Assembly: GCA_030018495.1 (NCBI GenBank)
Contig: JASEFS010000013.1
Location: 1-64,000, forward strand
Origin: Deltaproteobacteria bacterium
Lineage (GTDB): Bacteria > Desulfobacterota > Desulfobaccia > Desulfobaccales > 0-14-0-80-60-11
Reading direction: 5' to 3'
Length of the DNA: 64,000 bases
Both the position numbers and the translations under genes were made by a program. The notes beneath the pieces were generated by a model, which made no database searches, was not told the DNA's origin, and saw only the letters and a program-made list of their open reading frames with translations. How positions within the stretch are numbered: the first letter of the stretch is position 1; each line of letters opens with the position of its first letter. Below are positions 51,408 through 59,743 of this stretch, piece after piece.

Positions 51408-53072
51408 TTACATGCTTTCCGGGGCGCTGACCCCCAAAAGGCCCAAGCCGTGGGCCAGAACGGTTTTGACGCCCTTCACCAAAGCGAGGCGCGCCCTGGT
51501 GAGATCCGCGTCCTCGGTTATGAACCGGTGATTACGATAATAACTATGCAACTGGGAGGCCAGTTCCGTCAAGAAATAAGTGATGCGGTGAGGCTCCAAA
51601 TTGGCGGCCGCGCCTTCCACCACCTCCGGGTACGCGGCCAGTCGTTTGGTCAGGTCCACCTCCTCCGGCAGGGAAAGCAGACGAAACAGCTCCTGATTAG
51701 GCTCCGCTTCTTCCAGGCCCTCGGCGCCGGGCTGCCGGAACACGCTGGCCAGGCGGGCGTGGGCATACTGCACGTAATACACCGGATTTTCTGCGTTTTG
51801 CTGCTTGGCCACTTCCAGGTCAAAGTCCAGGTGCGCATCGGATCGCCGCGTCAGGAAGATGAAGCGGGCCGCGTCCTTGCCCACTTCGTCGATAACCTCC
51901 CGCAGGGTGACAAAGGTGCCGCCCCGGGTGGTCATGGCCACCGGCTCCCCCTGCCGGAGCAAGGTCACCAACTGCACCAGCATAATGCGGAGGCGGTCCT
52001 TGAAGCTCATCGCCTGGGCCGCGGCCATCAGGCGGGGCACGTAGCCGTGATGGTCAGCGCCCCACAAATCCACCACCTGGTCAAAGCCCCGTTCGAACTT
52101 CTGGAGGTGATAGGCAATATCCGAAGCGAAATAGGTGGTGGCGCCGCTGGAACGCCGGACCACCCGGTCCTTGTCGTCCCCGAAGCGGGAGGCCGCAAAC
52201 CACAAGGCTCCTTCCCGCTCATAGACCAAACCGGCCTCTTTCAGCCGCGCAAAGGCGCGCTCCACCCAGCCTTCCTCATAAAGGGAGGTCTCGCTGAACC
52301 AGCGGTCAAAGGTGACGCCGAAGTCTTTCAGGTCCTGGTTGATGCCGGCCAGGATCCGGTCGCCGGCGTAGCGCCCCAGGGCCTGGAGCGCCGCCTCCTC
52401 CGGCTTTTCAGGAACTGAGCCGCCCTCGGCCAGGTACTGCCGGGCCAGGTCCTTCATGTAGTCGCCCTGGTAGCCGTCTTCAGGGAACTCCACCGCCTCC
52501 CCCTGCAGCTCTTTTGCCCGGTAATAGAGGGATTTGCCCAGGGTGAACATCTGGTTGCCCACGTCATTGATATAGTATTCCCGCTCCACCTGGTGGCCGG
52601 TGGCGGCCAGCAGGTTGGCCAGCGCGTCCCCCAGGGCCGCGCCCCGGCCGTGGCCGATGTGCAGGGGGCCGGTGGGATTGGCGCTTACAAACTCCACCTG
52701 AACCCTTTTTCCCCTACCCAGGTCGCTGTTGCCGTAGGCCGGCCCCAATTGATGTATTTCGGGCAGGACCCTGAACCAGTAGGCATCCTCAATGAAAAAA
52801 TTAATGAAGCCGGGCCCGGCGATCTCCACTTTGGCCAGAAAACCCGGCGGCGGGGAGAGATTCTCTATGAGAATTGACGCGATTTGGCGCGGGGGCCGCT
52901 TGGCCTGGGAGGCCATGACCAGCGCGATGTTGCTGGCCAAGTCGCCGTGCTCCGCCAGCTTCGGCGTCTCGATTTCAAAGACAGGGAGTGATTCAAAGGC
53001 CAACTCGCCCTTGGTCTTGGCCGTTTGGGCGGACGTGGACAGTATTTCCCGTAAAATTTCCTTAACGCGCAT
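51408..53072 (-). CDS. argS: arginine--tRNA ligase
   Basis: Class I arginyl-tRNA synthetase, 554 residues. N-terminal Add-1 domain, then PTGPLHIGHGRGAALGD (HIGH motif), and the DALR-type anticodon-binding C-terminus (YYVQYAHARLASVFRQ, SYYRNHRFITEDADLTRARLALV). The ATG is at 53072, 97 bases after the small Cys protein stop. Last tRNA ligase of the purE-alr operon. Confidence 0.96.
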   Translation of the reverse strand: MRVKEILREILSTSAQTAKTKGELAFESLPVFEIETPKLAEHGDLASNIALVMASQAKRPPRQIASILIENLSPPPGFLAKVEIAGPGFINFFIEDAYWFRVLPEIHQLGPAYGNSDLGRGKRVQVEFVSANPTGPLHIGHGRGAALGDALANLLAATGHQVEREYYINDVGNQMFTLGKSLYYRAKELQGEAVEFPEDGYQGDYMKDLARQYLAEGGSVPEKPEEAALQALGRYAGDRILAGINQDLKDFGVTFDRWFSETSLYEEGWVERAFARLKEAGLVYEREGALWFAASRFGDDKDRVVRRSSGATTYFASDIAYHLQKFERGFDQVVDLWGADHHGYVPRLMAAAQAMSFKDRLRIMLVQLVTLLRQGEPVAMTTRGGTFVTLREVIDEVGKDAARFIFLTRRSDAHLDFDLEVAKQQNAENPVYYVQYAHARLASVFRQPGAEGLEEAEPNQELFRLLSLPEEVDLTKRLAAYPEVVEGAAANLEPHRITYFLTELASQLHSYYRNHRFITEDADLTRARLALVKGVKTVLAHGLGLLGVSAPESM

Positions 53073-53169
53073 GACGATTCAGGTGAATAAGAAACAAAAG
53101 GAATTAAGGAGAATATTTACCGGATTTTTCAGGAAAGGGAAACCGGGAACCCTGGGCTTTGGCAAAAAA

Positions 53170-53340
53170 TTACTTTTCTTTCTGCGGTTGCTCCTCCGGC
53201 ACTTTGCCCTTGAGGGTCAGGTCCCTGGTGAATTCCAGGCATTTTTGCCCGTGGGCCAGGGAAAATTTTTTCTGGCAATCCTTGCGCCAGGCGCAGATTA
53301 TACAAATTTCCGGCTCTTTTTCGTCCTTGCGGCTGATCAC
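53170..53340 (-). CDS. small four-cysteine protein coupled to alr
   Basis: A 56-residue protein starting at GTG 53340, whose first bases form GTGA with the alr stop. An AGGAG site lies inside the end of alr, so translation is coupled. Cysteines are at 13, 16, 22 and 34 in CIICAWRKDCQKKF...C, a CxxCx5Cx11C pattern followed by FTRDLTLKGK. It probably binds zinc or an iron-sulfur cluster. Similar short proteins occur in Desulfobacterota, from memory; function unknown. It runs between alr and argS. Confidence 0.75.
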   Translation of the reverse strand: MISRKDEKEPEICIICAWRKDCQKKFSLAHGQKCLEFTRDLTLKGKVPEEQPQKEK

Positions 53341-54467
53341 GGCTCGACTCCTGTAAAACGCCTGGGGTTGGCCGTCCCTAAGGCGCAGTAAATTTCATAA
53401 CTGATGGTTTGGGCCCACCCGGCCAGCTCATCCCCGCTAAGGCGGTCGCCGCCGTCCTCGCCCAAAAGCGTTACCGGCTCCCCCACCTCAACGTCCGGAA
53501 TATGGGTCACCTCCACCATGGTGAGGTTCATGCACACCCGGCCCCGGATGGGAGCCCGCCGGCCTTTGATGAGGACCTCGCCCCGGTTGGACAAGAGGCG
53601 GCTGTAGCCGTTGCAGTAGCCCACCGGCACCACCGCCAAGTCGCACCAATCCGGGGTGACATACGTGCCGCCGTAGCTGATGGAGGTCCCCGGCGGCAGG
53701 CGCTTCAGTTGCACCACCTGGCTCCTGAGGGACATCACCGGCTTCAGGTCCACCGGGGCCGGCCGGCCCGGCGCGGGAGGCGAGCCGTAGAGCATGATTC
53801 CGGGCCGCACCAGGGAAAAATGGGCGGCTTTGACATCCAGGAGGGCCGCGCTGTTGGCAATGTGACTCAAAGGCAAGTCAAAACCCTTGAGCCGGGCCGC
53901 GGCCAGCAGTTCCTCAAATTCGCTTATCTGCCTGTAAGTATACGTTTTATCTTCCAAGTCCGCCATGGCCAGATGGGATATCAAGCCGCGCACTTCAAGA
54001 TTGCCGCAGGTCTTGAGCCTCTCCAGCACGGGCAATACTTCTTGAGGCGCCACTCCCAGCCGGCCCATGCCTGTATCCACTTTCAGGTGCACCCCCACCT
54101 TTTTGAATTGGGCTGCCGCGGCCGCGTCCAGGGCCTCGGCCACGTCCAGGCGGTAAAGGGCCACCTCAAAGTCCTGGCTGACCACGTGATTGGCATCTTC
54201 CGGCAGGATGCCCAGAAGTATCAATATGGGCAGGGAAATGCCGGCCAGCCGCAAGGCCCGGCCCTCCTCCACGGAGCCCACCCCCAGGTAGTCGGCCCCG
54301 GAAGCAGCCAGAGTCCGGGCGCACCCGAGCAGCCCGTGGCCGTAGGCGTCGGCCTTGATGACCGGCATCATCTTGACCCCGGGAGCGCATAGGCGGCGCA
54401 AACGCTCAAAATTATGGCGCAGCGCCCCCAAATCGATTGCCAGGTCCACCATGTCGGTGATCATCAT
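53337..54467 (-). CDS. alr: alanine racemase
   Basis: PLP enzyme that makes D-alanine for peptidoglycan, 376 residues. PLP lysine K38 in VIKADAYGHG, the opposite-face tyrosine in SISYGGTYVT, and HSNIANSAALLD (here SHIANSAALL) are present. The C-terminal GRVCMNLTMVEV has N where most have D (CMDQ). It is preceded by purE on the same strand and followed, with a 4-base overlap, by the four-cysteine protein. Confidence 0.95.
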   Translation of the reverse strand: MMITDMVDLAIDLGALRHNFERLRRLCAPGVKMMPVIKADAYGHGLLGCARTLAASGADYLGVGSVEEGRALRLAGISLPILILLGILPEDANHVVSQDFEVALYRLDVAEALDAAAAAQFKKVGVHLKVDTGMGRLGVAPQEVLPVLERLKTCGNLEVRGLISHLAMADLEDKTYTYRQISEFEELLAAARLKGFDLPLSHIANSAALLDVKAAHFSLVRPGIMLYGSPPAPGRPAPVDLKPVMSLRSQVVQLKRLPPGTSISYGGTYVTPDWCDLAVVPVGYCNGYSRLLSNRGEVLIKGRRAPIRGRVCMNLTMVEVTHIPDVEVGEPVTLLGEDGGDRLSGDELAGWAQTISYEIYCALGTANPRRFTGVEP

Positions 54468-54480
54468 GGGTTCGGCCCTT

Positions 54481-54506
54481 TTGCAGCCTCAGGCTTTAGC
54501 CTGCAA
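54481..54506. repeat. palindromic repeat (CAGGCT type)
   Basis: TTGCAG and CTGCAA bracket CAGGCT-TT-AGCCTG in the gap between purE and alr. Confidence 0.55.
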
Positions 54507-54535
54507 AGATCCTCTTCATTTCCGATGGGACGAGC

Positions 54536-55048
54536 TCAACTCCCGCGATATTCAGGGGGTATGGTCTCCGACTGTTTAATCACGCTTTCTTCCAGCTCCT
54601 GCTTGTGGCGGCGCAGCCTCTCCGCTAGACGGTCATCGCTCAAAGCCAATATCTGGGCCGCGAAAATTGCGGCGTTCCGGGCTCCCGCCGATCCCAAGGC
54701 CATGGTGGCCACCGGCACCCCCGCGGGCATCTGCACCGTGGCCAGGAGGCTGTCCAAACCTTGCAGCGCGGAACTGGGGATGGGCACCCCGATTACCGGC
54801 AGCGTCGTCAGGGAGGCGATCACCCCGGCCAAGTGCGCCGCGGCTCCCGCGGCCGCAATGAGGACCTTTACACCTCGGTCCGAGGCCTCTCGCGCATAGG
54901 ACTCCAGCCGCTTCGGGGAGCGATGCGCCGAGGCCACCGCCACTTCCACGCCGACGCCCCATTCTTTCAGCAAGGCTGCGCCGGGCTCCACTAATTGCCA
55001 ATCCGAGGCGCTGCCCAAAACTATGCTTACCTGAACCGGTGCCGCCAT
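54536..55048 (-). CDS. purE: N5-carboxyaminoimidazole ribonucleotide mutase (PurE)
   Basis: Purine-pathway carboxymutase, 170 residues. It starts VSIVLGSASDWQLV and has SAHRSPKRLESYA, the GAAAHLAGVIASLTTLPVIGVP strand and SLLATVQMPAGVPVATMALG; this is the class I (bacterial) type, which works with PurK. purK is not in the window. First gene of the purE-alr-argS operon. Confidence 0.95.
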   Translation of the reverse strand: MAAPVQVSIVLGSASDWQLVEPGAALLKEWGVGVEVAVASAHRSPKRLESYAREASDRGVKVLIAAAGAAAHLAGVIASLTTLPVIGVPIPSSALQGLDSLLATVQMPAGVPVATMALGSAGARNAAIFAAQILALSDDRLAERLRRHKQELEESVIKQSETIPPEYRGS

Positions 55049-55102
55049 ACCATTATCCTTTCCTCAGAAGGCATTTTTATCGGGAATAAGAAACGTCAAC
55101 CT

Positions 55103-55297
55103 CTAATCATCCGGCAATGCCCTTGACCGAGTCCAGCTTCCCGCTGCAGGCTCCTCCAGGTCGCCGGGCAGCGTGAGCAAGGCTCGGACACCGTCTGATA
55201 AGCCCGCACTTTGAAGAAGTTTCCCCGGCCAGTCAAGAAGCGGGGCGACTTCCTCCAAAATCTGGGCCGCCATACGCGAATCAATACCAGGCCGCAA
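55103..55297 (-). CDS. small hypothetical protein overlapping the mltB-like gene end
   Basis: A 64-codon frame started by TTG 55297 (or ATG 55273) overlaps the stop of the transglycosylase gene by 17 bases. The product is partly helical (ILEEVAPLLDWPGKLLQSAG) with a Pro/Ser tail. There is no ribosome-binding site and no recognisable family. It fills the only sizeable gap before purE; weakly supported. Confidence 0.3.
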   Translation of the reverse strand: MRPGIDSRMAAQILEEVAPLLDWPGKLLQSAGLSDGVRALLTLPGDLEEPAAGSWTRSRALPDD

Positions 55298-56111
55298 GCC
55301 TCAACACCGTATCCGCGTAAGCGTCGGAATTGTTGTATGCCAGAACGGCCCGCCGCCAGGTGTTCCGGTTTTCCTGGCGAAAGCCGCTCTTGCTCAGGTA
55401 GTTGGCGATGCTGAAAATGGCATCCGGGTGGGTGAAGAGGTCCACTTTGCCGTCCCCGTCGCCGTCTTTGCCGCAGCGCGCCAGGCTGGAGGGAAGAAAC
55501 TGGGCGTAGCCCATGGCCCCGGCCCAGGAGCCGCAATATTGATAAGGATCAAGCCGGTTTTCCTGGCAGTACTTTAAAAAAATCTTCAGCTCCCGGCCGG
55601 CCCAGGCCGCTTTTTTCCGCAATCTTGCTTGCAGGTTCGGGCTCAAATCGGCCTCCGCCATGACTTCCGGGGTGTCCATCACCGCCAGGGAGGCAAAGAC
55701 ATTGAAAACCGGGTACTTGCCCGTGATGTTTCCCAGGTTGGTCTCCACCGTCAGGATGGCCACGATGACCTCGGGCGCGACCCCATAGAGGCTCATGGCC
55801 TGATGGAGCTTGACTCGATGCTCCTTAAGATAGGCGCGGCCGCGAGCCACCACTTCGGGTTTCAGAAAATGGGAGTAATCCGCGGCCCGCTCTTTGCGCA
55901 GGTAGGCGATTTTGCGGACCACGTCAGGCATAAACCGGTTGCGGGGGTCCGCAAAGGTCCGCAAAACGAAGTCTTTGTCCACCCCCTGCCTGATTAGCTG
56001 ATACTTCAAATCTGTGTAGGCGATGGGTACATTGTAATTTTCTGCCCCGGCGTGTCCCGCCAGCAGCCCCAAAACGGCCAAACCGAACGCCGCAATACAC
56101 AGTCGCACCAT
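55281..56111 (-). CDS. lytic murein transglycosylase (MltB/SLT family 3)
   Basis: A 276-residue peptidoglycan lytic transglycosylase. It has a signal peptide (CIAAFGLAVLGLLAGHAGA), catalytic glutamate in ILTVETNLGNITGKYPVFN, and the MltB-type SWAGAMGYAQFLPSSL and NNSDAYADTVLRL segments. Acts in cell-wall turnover; compatible with murB and the L,D-transpeptidase in the window. No lipobox is seen, so it is probably periplasmic. The ATG is at 56111. Confidence 0.93.
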   Translation of the reverse strand: MVRLCIAAFGLAVLGLLAGHAGAENYNVPIAYTDLKYQLIRQGVDKDFVLRTFADPRNRFMPDVVRKIAYLRKERAADYSHFLKPEVVARGRAYLKEHRVKLHQAMSLYGVAPEVIVAILTVETNLGNITGKYPVFNVFASLAVMDTPEVMAEADLSPNLQARLRKKAAWAGRELKIFLKYCQENRLDPYQYCGSWAGAMGYAQFLPSSLARCGKDGDGDGKVDLFTHPDAIFSIANYLSKSGFRQENRNTWRRAVLAYNNSDAYADTVLRLAAWY

Positions 56112-56350
56112 GACTCCTCCCCCTCCGTGCTGCTTTAGACGCTACCGTGAAACCCTGAATTTGTCAAGGTATGAGGCGATTCCGGACTTTGCCGGCTTCG
56201 AGGCAGCCCCAGTGGGTCGCCGAGTAGCCAAACCTGGACAGCCGGGTATTTCATCGCCTTCATTATTGCTTTGAGGATGGGCTATTCTGTGTAAATATGG
56301 ATTCAGCCAACCGCGGTTAAGCTATGGCGGGTGTTAGCTGAGTAAAAGCG

Positions 56351-57295
56351 ATGAAGATTTTGCTCTCCAATCCGGGGGCCGGGGTTTACCTGGGGCACCC
56401 TTTGGCGCCGCTGACCACCTGGAAGATCGGCGGTCCGGCCGAGTACCTGGCGGTGCCCCAAGACCTGGAAGACGTCTATAAGATTTTGAGCCATGCCTAC
56501 CGCCGGGGCCGGCCGGTCTTTTTTCTGGGGCGGGGCTCCAATGTCCTCATCAGCGACGCCGGACTGCCGGGCCTGACCCTGCACCTGGCCAAAAGCCTGC
56601 AAAAATTGGCCAGGCAGGGGGAGGTTATCAGGGCCGGAGCCGGGGTGTCCCTGCCGCGCCTGGCGCAAGCCGCGGCTGACTGGGGCTTGGCTGGCTGCGA
56701 ATTCCTGGCGGGCATCCCCGGCACCGTGGGCGCGGCGGTGCGTCTGAACGCCGGGGCGCAAGGCAGTAATCTGGGCCAGCTCTTGAAGCGGGCCTGGGTG
56801 CTGACCCCCCGGTTGCAGTTGTTGGAATTTGCCGCGCCTGAACTGGGTTTCGCCTACCGATCCTCCCTGCTCCTGAACTTTCCCCACTGGCTGGTGGTGG
56901 AAGCGGAATTCGCCCTCACCGCAGAAGCCCCGCCGGAGGCCATCCAGGCCCGCATGCGGGATTTCCTGGCGGCGCGGCGGGCCAGCCAGCCCAGCAACCC
57001 CCGGAGCTGCGGCAGCGTCTTTAAAAATCCGCCGGACGGCCCCCCGGCCGGCTATCTCATAGAACAGGTCGGCTTCAAGGGGCGGCGCTGCGGCGGCGCC
57101 CAGGTGTCCTGGAAGCACGCCAATTTTATTCTCAACCAGGGCGGGGCTACGGCCGCGGATATCAAGACCCTCATCCACCAGATTCAGGAGACGGTGTGGG
57201 TGCGCTTCGGCATCAAACTGGAGAGAGAAGTGGTTTTCCTGCCGGAGGATCTGAACATGCCGAGCCGCGAGGAAGCTCGGCATCCGGGCGGCTAG
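56351..57295 (+). CDS. murB: UDP-N-acetylenolpyruvoylglucosamine reductase
   Basis: FAD/NADPH-dependent enzyme that completes UDP-MurNAc, 314 residues. It has TTWKIGGPAEYLAVP, FLGRGSNVLISDAG, AGIPGTVGAAVRLNAGAQGSN (A where many have GG), the catalytic AYRSS and SCGSVFKNP serine, and the late glutamate in LEREVVFLPED. Type I MurB. Its stop overlaps the convergent J-domain gene end by 4 bases. It is not in a mur operon here. Confidence 0.95.
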   Translation: MKILLSNPGAGVYLGHPLAPLTTWKIGGPAEYLAVPQDLEDVYKILSHAYRRGRPVFFLGRGSNVLISDAGLPGLTLHLAKSLQKLARQGEVIRAGAGVSLPRLAQAAADWGLAGCEFLAGIPGTVGAAVRLNAGAQGSNLGQLLKRAWVLTPRLQLLEFAAPELGFAYRSSLLLNFPHWLVVEAEFALTAEAPPEAIQARMRDFLAARRASQPSNPRSCGSVFKNPPDGPPAGYLIEQVGFKGRRCGGAQVSWKHANFILNQGGATAADIKTLIHQIQETVWVRFGIKLEREVVFLPEDLNMPSREEARHPGG

Positions 57296-57594
57296 CCGAA
57301 AGACTTGAAGACGCCGGCCCCGAGAAAACGTTTTAAAACCTCGTAGGAGTTGCGTGCCGCGATAAACAGGGCGGTATTCGCCTGCAAGGCGTCTGGTCGG
57401 GCCTGGCGGTTGAGGTCGGGATGGTAACGTTTAGCCTTCTCCCTGAAGGCTCTCTTTACCTTCGCCATACTCAGGGTTTGCCAGAAATCCCGGGACGCGG
57501 CCTGTTCAAGCCCGAACAGCCGGACCGCGGCCACCCTCAACTCGGTGATTTCCTGGGGTGATATTTTGCGACGCGGAAACATATTTAAGGCCAT
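57292..57594 (-). CDS. J-domain (DnaJ-like) protein
   Basis: A 100-residue protein whose middle carries KVKRAFREKAKRYHPDLNRQ, with the HPD tripeptide that stimulates Hsp70 ATPase, flanked by helices (WQTLSMA, TALFIAARNSYEVLKRFL). It has no Gly/Phe or zinc domain, so it is a type III J protein. The partner DnaK is elsewhere. It ends 4 bases inside murB (convergent). Confidence 0.88.
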   Translation of the reverse strand: MALNMFPRRKISPQEITELRVAAVRLFGLEQAASRDFWQTLSMAKVKRAFREKAKRYHPDLNRQARPDALQANTALFIAARNSYEVLKRFLGAGVFKSFG

Positions 57595-57601
57595 TCTTTA
57601 T

Positions 57602-57660
57602 TGGGGGGGCTGGAGACCCGAGGCCCATACCCGCTCCCCCAAACCCCCCACTCCCAATTC
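57602..57660. repeat. C-rich repeat, copy 6, G-quadruplex capable on the minus strand
   Basis: Four C runs (CCC, CCCCC, CCCCCC, CCC) spaced 3 bases apart follow a GGGGGGG/CCC inverted part. The tail CCCAATTCC matches copy 4. Confidence 0.6.
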
Positions 57661-57691
57661 CTTATGATCATTGAGGGGCCAAGTGCAGATT

Positions 57692-57830
57692 TTTATAATC
57701 CGGTAACATATTTCGCGACCTTAGCGCCCTGCCGTTTTTGCGAGAGGAAGAAATTTTTCACGCTAAGGCGCAAAAACGGTTAGAGAGAAAAATACCTTAA
57801 CGAATTTCTGAACCATGGTACTAAGCCTAT
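57692..57830 (-). repeat. MITE-like dispersed repeat, copy B (inverted relative to copy A)
   Basis: Read on the minus strand it aligns with 47963-48114 over its whole length: TTCAGAAATTCG, TATTTTTCT, CGTTTTTGCG, CTTAGCGTGAAA, CCTCTCGCAAA, AAATATGTTACCG and ATAAAAA are shared. Terminal inverted repeats are less well kept than in copy A. Confidence 0.75.
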
Positions 57831-58117
57831 GCAAGCTCGGGTAATTCGGGTGCAGAGAACATGCCACCGCGGGAAGGCGGCCGGGAACCATCCTGAGAGC
57901 AGCTAAAGTTAATTTTATCTAATTAAAAATATTGACTATTTTCTTAAAAAAGGTCTTTCCGCCTTATGAGTTAAATCGAATATAAGTTCACCGATTCAGA
58001 CGATATAAAAAATCTTTGTTGAGAATTCTGGACGCGCCGAGCCGCTTTCTTCGGTGGACGAACGCCCCAAAGATGATTAAGAATAAATAACGGTAAATTC
58101 ACTGGGGAGGACATTGA

Positions 58118-58687
58118 ATGATTCGGCGGGAGGTTTGGTATTTCGACAAGGCAGGGCCTGAGAACACCCAGGCTTGTCTGGAGTTGATGGAACGGGCGGC
58201 GGCTGAGGGTTTTCAGCATATCGTGGCCGCTTCCACCACCGGCGATTCCGGCGCCCAGGCGGCCCGGCGGCTGGCCGGGAAAAAGGTGAATTACGTGGTG
58301 GTGGGCCACAGTGTGGGCTTTAAAGGCCCCAATATTGACGAGTTCCTGCCGGAGCACTACAACGAGATCACCGGCATGGGCGGCAAGGTGCTCAAGGCGA
58401 CGATTCTCACCCATTCCCTGGAGACGAGCCTCGCGGACATGTTTAAGGGGAGCGCGCCCACCCTGCTCATTGCCAATACCCTCAGGCGTCTGGGCCAAGG
58501 AATAAAGGTCTGCTGCGAGATCGTCATGGAGGCGGTGGACGCCGGCCTCATCCCCGAAGAGGCCGAGGTGCTGGCCGTGGGCGGCACCGCCCGGGGCTGG
58601 GACACCGTGGCCGTCATCAAAAGCGCCGCGTCCAAGCGCTTTCTGAAGCTTTCCGTCCTGGAAATCTGGGCCAAACCCAGGGTGTGA
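58118..58687 (+). CDS. stand-alone pyruvate kinase C-terminal (alpha/beta) domain protein
   Basis: A 189-residue protein resembling the PK C-terminal domain: HIVAASTTGDSGAQAARRLAGKKV, VVVGHSVGFKGPNIDEFLPEHY and EVLAVGGTARGWDTVAVIKSA. It lacks the catalytic TIM barrel, so it is not a kinase. Such single-domain proteins occur in archaea and Desulfobacterota with unknown function; regulatory effector binding is a guess. It starts at ATG 58118 with GGGGAGGA just upstream. Monocistronic. Confidence 0.8.
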   Translation: MIRREVWYFDKAGPENTQACLELMERAAAEGFQHIVAASTTGDSGAQAARRLAGKKVNYVVVGHSVGFKGPNIDEFLPEHYNEITGMGGKVLKATILTHSLETSLADMFKGSAPTLLIANTLRRLGQGIKVCCEIVMEAVDAGLIPEEAEVLAVGGTARGWDTVAVIKSAASKRFLKLSVLEIWAKPRV

Positions 58688-58692
58688 AGAAG

Positions 58693-58714
58693 CAGGGGTC
58701 AGGGGACAGGTGTC
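58693..58714. repeat. heptanucleotide array (GGGGTCA) with an inverted partner
   Basis: Three units of GGGGTCA, GGGGACA and GGTGTCA are followed 35 bases on by CACCTGACACC, so the tract can form a hairpin in the gap between convergent genes. Confidence 0.55.
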
Positions 58715-58773
58715 AGACTCCTGGTTTCAGGTTTCTTAGTTCACTTTCCGGCACCTGACACCCGGCACCTGGC

Positions 58774-59712
58774 CTACGCCGGCGGCGGGCCGAAGTTTTC
58801 GCGGTAGCGCTGCCAGAAGTCCTGGAGGCTAAGGGTGTGCTCCTGGGTTCCCTGATGTTCCACCGCGTAGCTGGCAATGGTGGCGCCCATTTGAGCGGCG
58901 CTGGTCCAAGGCAGCCTTAGAATCAATCCTTTCATAAGGCCGGCCCGGTAAGCGTCCCCCGCGCCCGTGGGGTCCAGCACCCTGGCGGGTCTGGCCGCGG
59001 GCACGTGATGTGTGACGCCGGCGAGCAGCAATTCCGAACCTGCTTCGCCCTTTGTCACGATCAGCGCTTCAGCCAGAGCCATGGTCTGCTTTTGGCTGAG
59101 CGCGGTCTTTTGTTGGAACATCTCCAGTTCGTAATCATTGACGATCAGCGCCAAAGCGCCGGTGGCCATTTCTTTGAGTTCCGCCGCGCCCCAGGCCGGG
59201 ATGGATTGGCCGGGATCAAAAATATACGGCACCCCTCTGTCTTTGTAAAAGCGGGTGTAGGCCAGCATGTCCTCGAGGTTGCCGGGCGCGACGATGGCCA
59301 GGGCGGCATCGGGGTTTAGGCCGTCGAAGGCAAACTGCGAAGGATGCTTCATGGCTCCGGGGTTGAAGCCGGTGATCTGGTTGTCCGCGAGGTCCGTGGT
59401 GATGTACGCGCCCGCGGTGAACTCCGCATCGATGGGCCGGATGCCGTCAAGCGAAAGGCCCAGGCCCGCGAGCCACTCCCGGTAGGGCCCGAAGTCCTTG
59501 CCGCAGGTGGCCAGAATCAGCGGCTTTTCCTCCAAGAGCGCCAGGTTGTAGGCGATGTTGCCGGCGGTGCCCCCGAAGCGCTCCGTCAGGCCGTTGACCA
59601 TGAAGCAGACATTCAATATGTGGATTTTCTCCGGCAGGATGTGGTCGGCGAACCGCCCGGGGAAATCCATGATGCGATCATAGGCCAGAGAGCCGGATAC
59701 GAAAATGCGCAT
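58774..59712 (-). CDS. PfkB-family carbohydrate or nucleoside kinase
   Basis: Ribokinase-like kinase of 312 residues, closest in pattern to adenosine kinase. N-terminal MRIFVSGSLAYDRIMDFPG, GGTAGNIAYNLALL, and the C-terminal PfkB signature DPTGAGDAYRAGLMKGL with catalytic aspartate. The substrate is not determined; adenosine kinase-like members are frequent. It starts at ATG 59712 with AAAGGA upstream; a GTG-type extension to 59742 is unnecessary. A palindrome cluster lies upstream. Confidence 0.85.
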   Translation of the reverse strand: MRIFVSGSLAYDRIMDFPGRFADHILPEKIHILNVCFMVNGLTERFGGTAGNIAYNLALLEEKPLILATCGKDFGPYREWLAGLGLSLDGIRPIDAEFTAGAYITTDLADNQITGFNPGAMKHPSQFAFDGLNPDAALAIVAPGNLEDMLAYTRFYKDRGVPYIFDPGQSIPAWGAAELKEMATGALALIVNDYELEMFQQKTALSQKQTMALAEALIVTKGEAGSELLLAGVTHHVPAARPARVLDPTGAGDAYRAGLMKGLILRLPWTSAAQMGATIASYAVEHQGTQEHTLSLQDFWQRYRENFGPPPA

Positions 59713-59743
59713 GGCGGTCCTTTCAGCATTCGGGTATATCATC

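Larger units (their letters stand above)
57595..58117. other. 523-base intergenic region with two repeats
   Basis: It holds the C-rich repeat copy 6 (57602-57660) and the inverted MITE-like copy B (57692-57830). The remaining roughly 280 bases up to the pyruvate-kinase-C-domain gene are AT-rich (TAATTTTATCTAATTAAAAA) and probably contain its promoter, but no clear -35/-10 pair is evident. No coding frame is supported. Confidence 0.7.
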
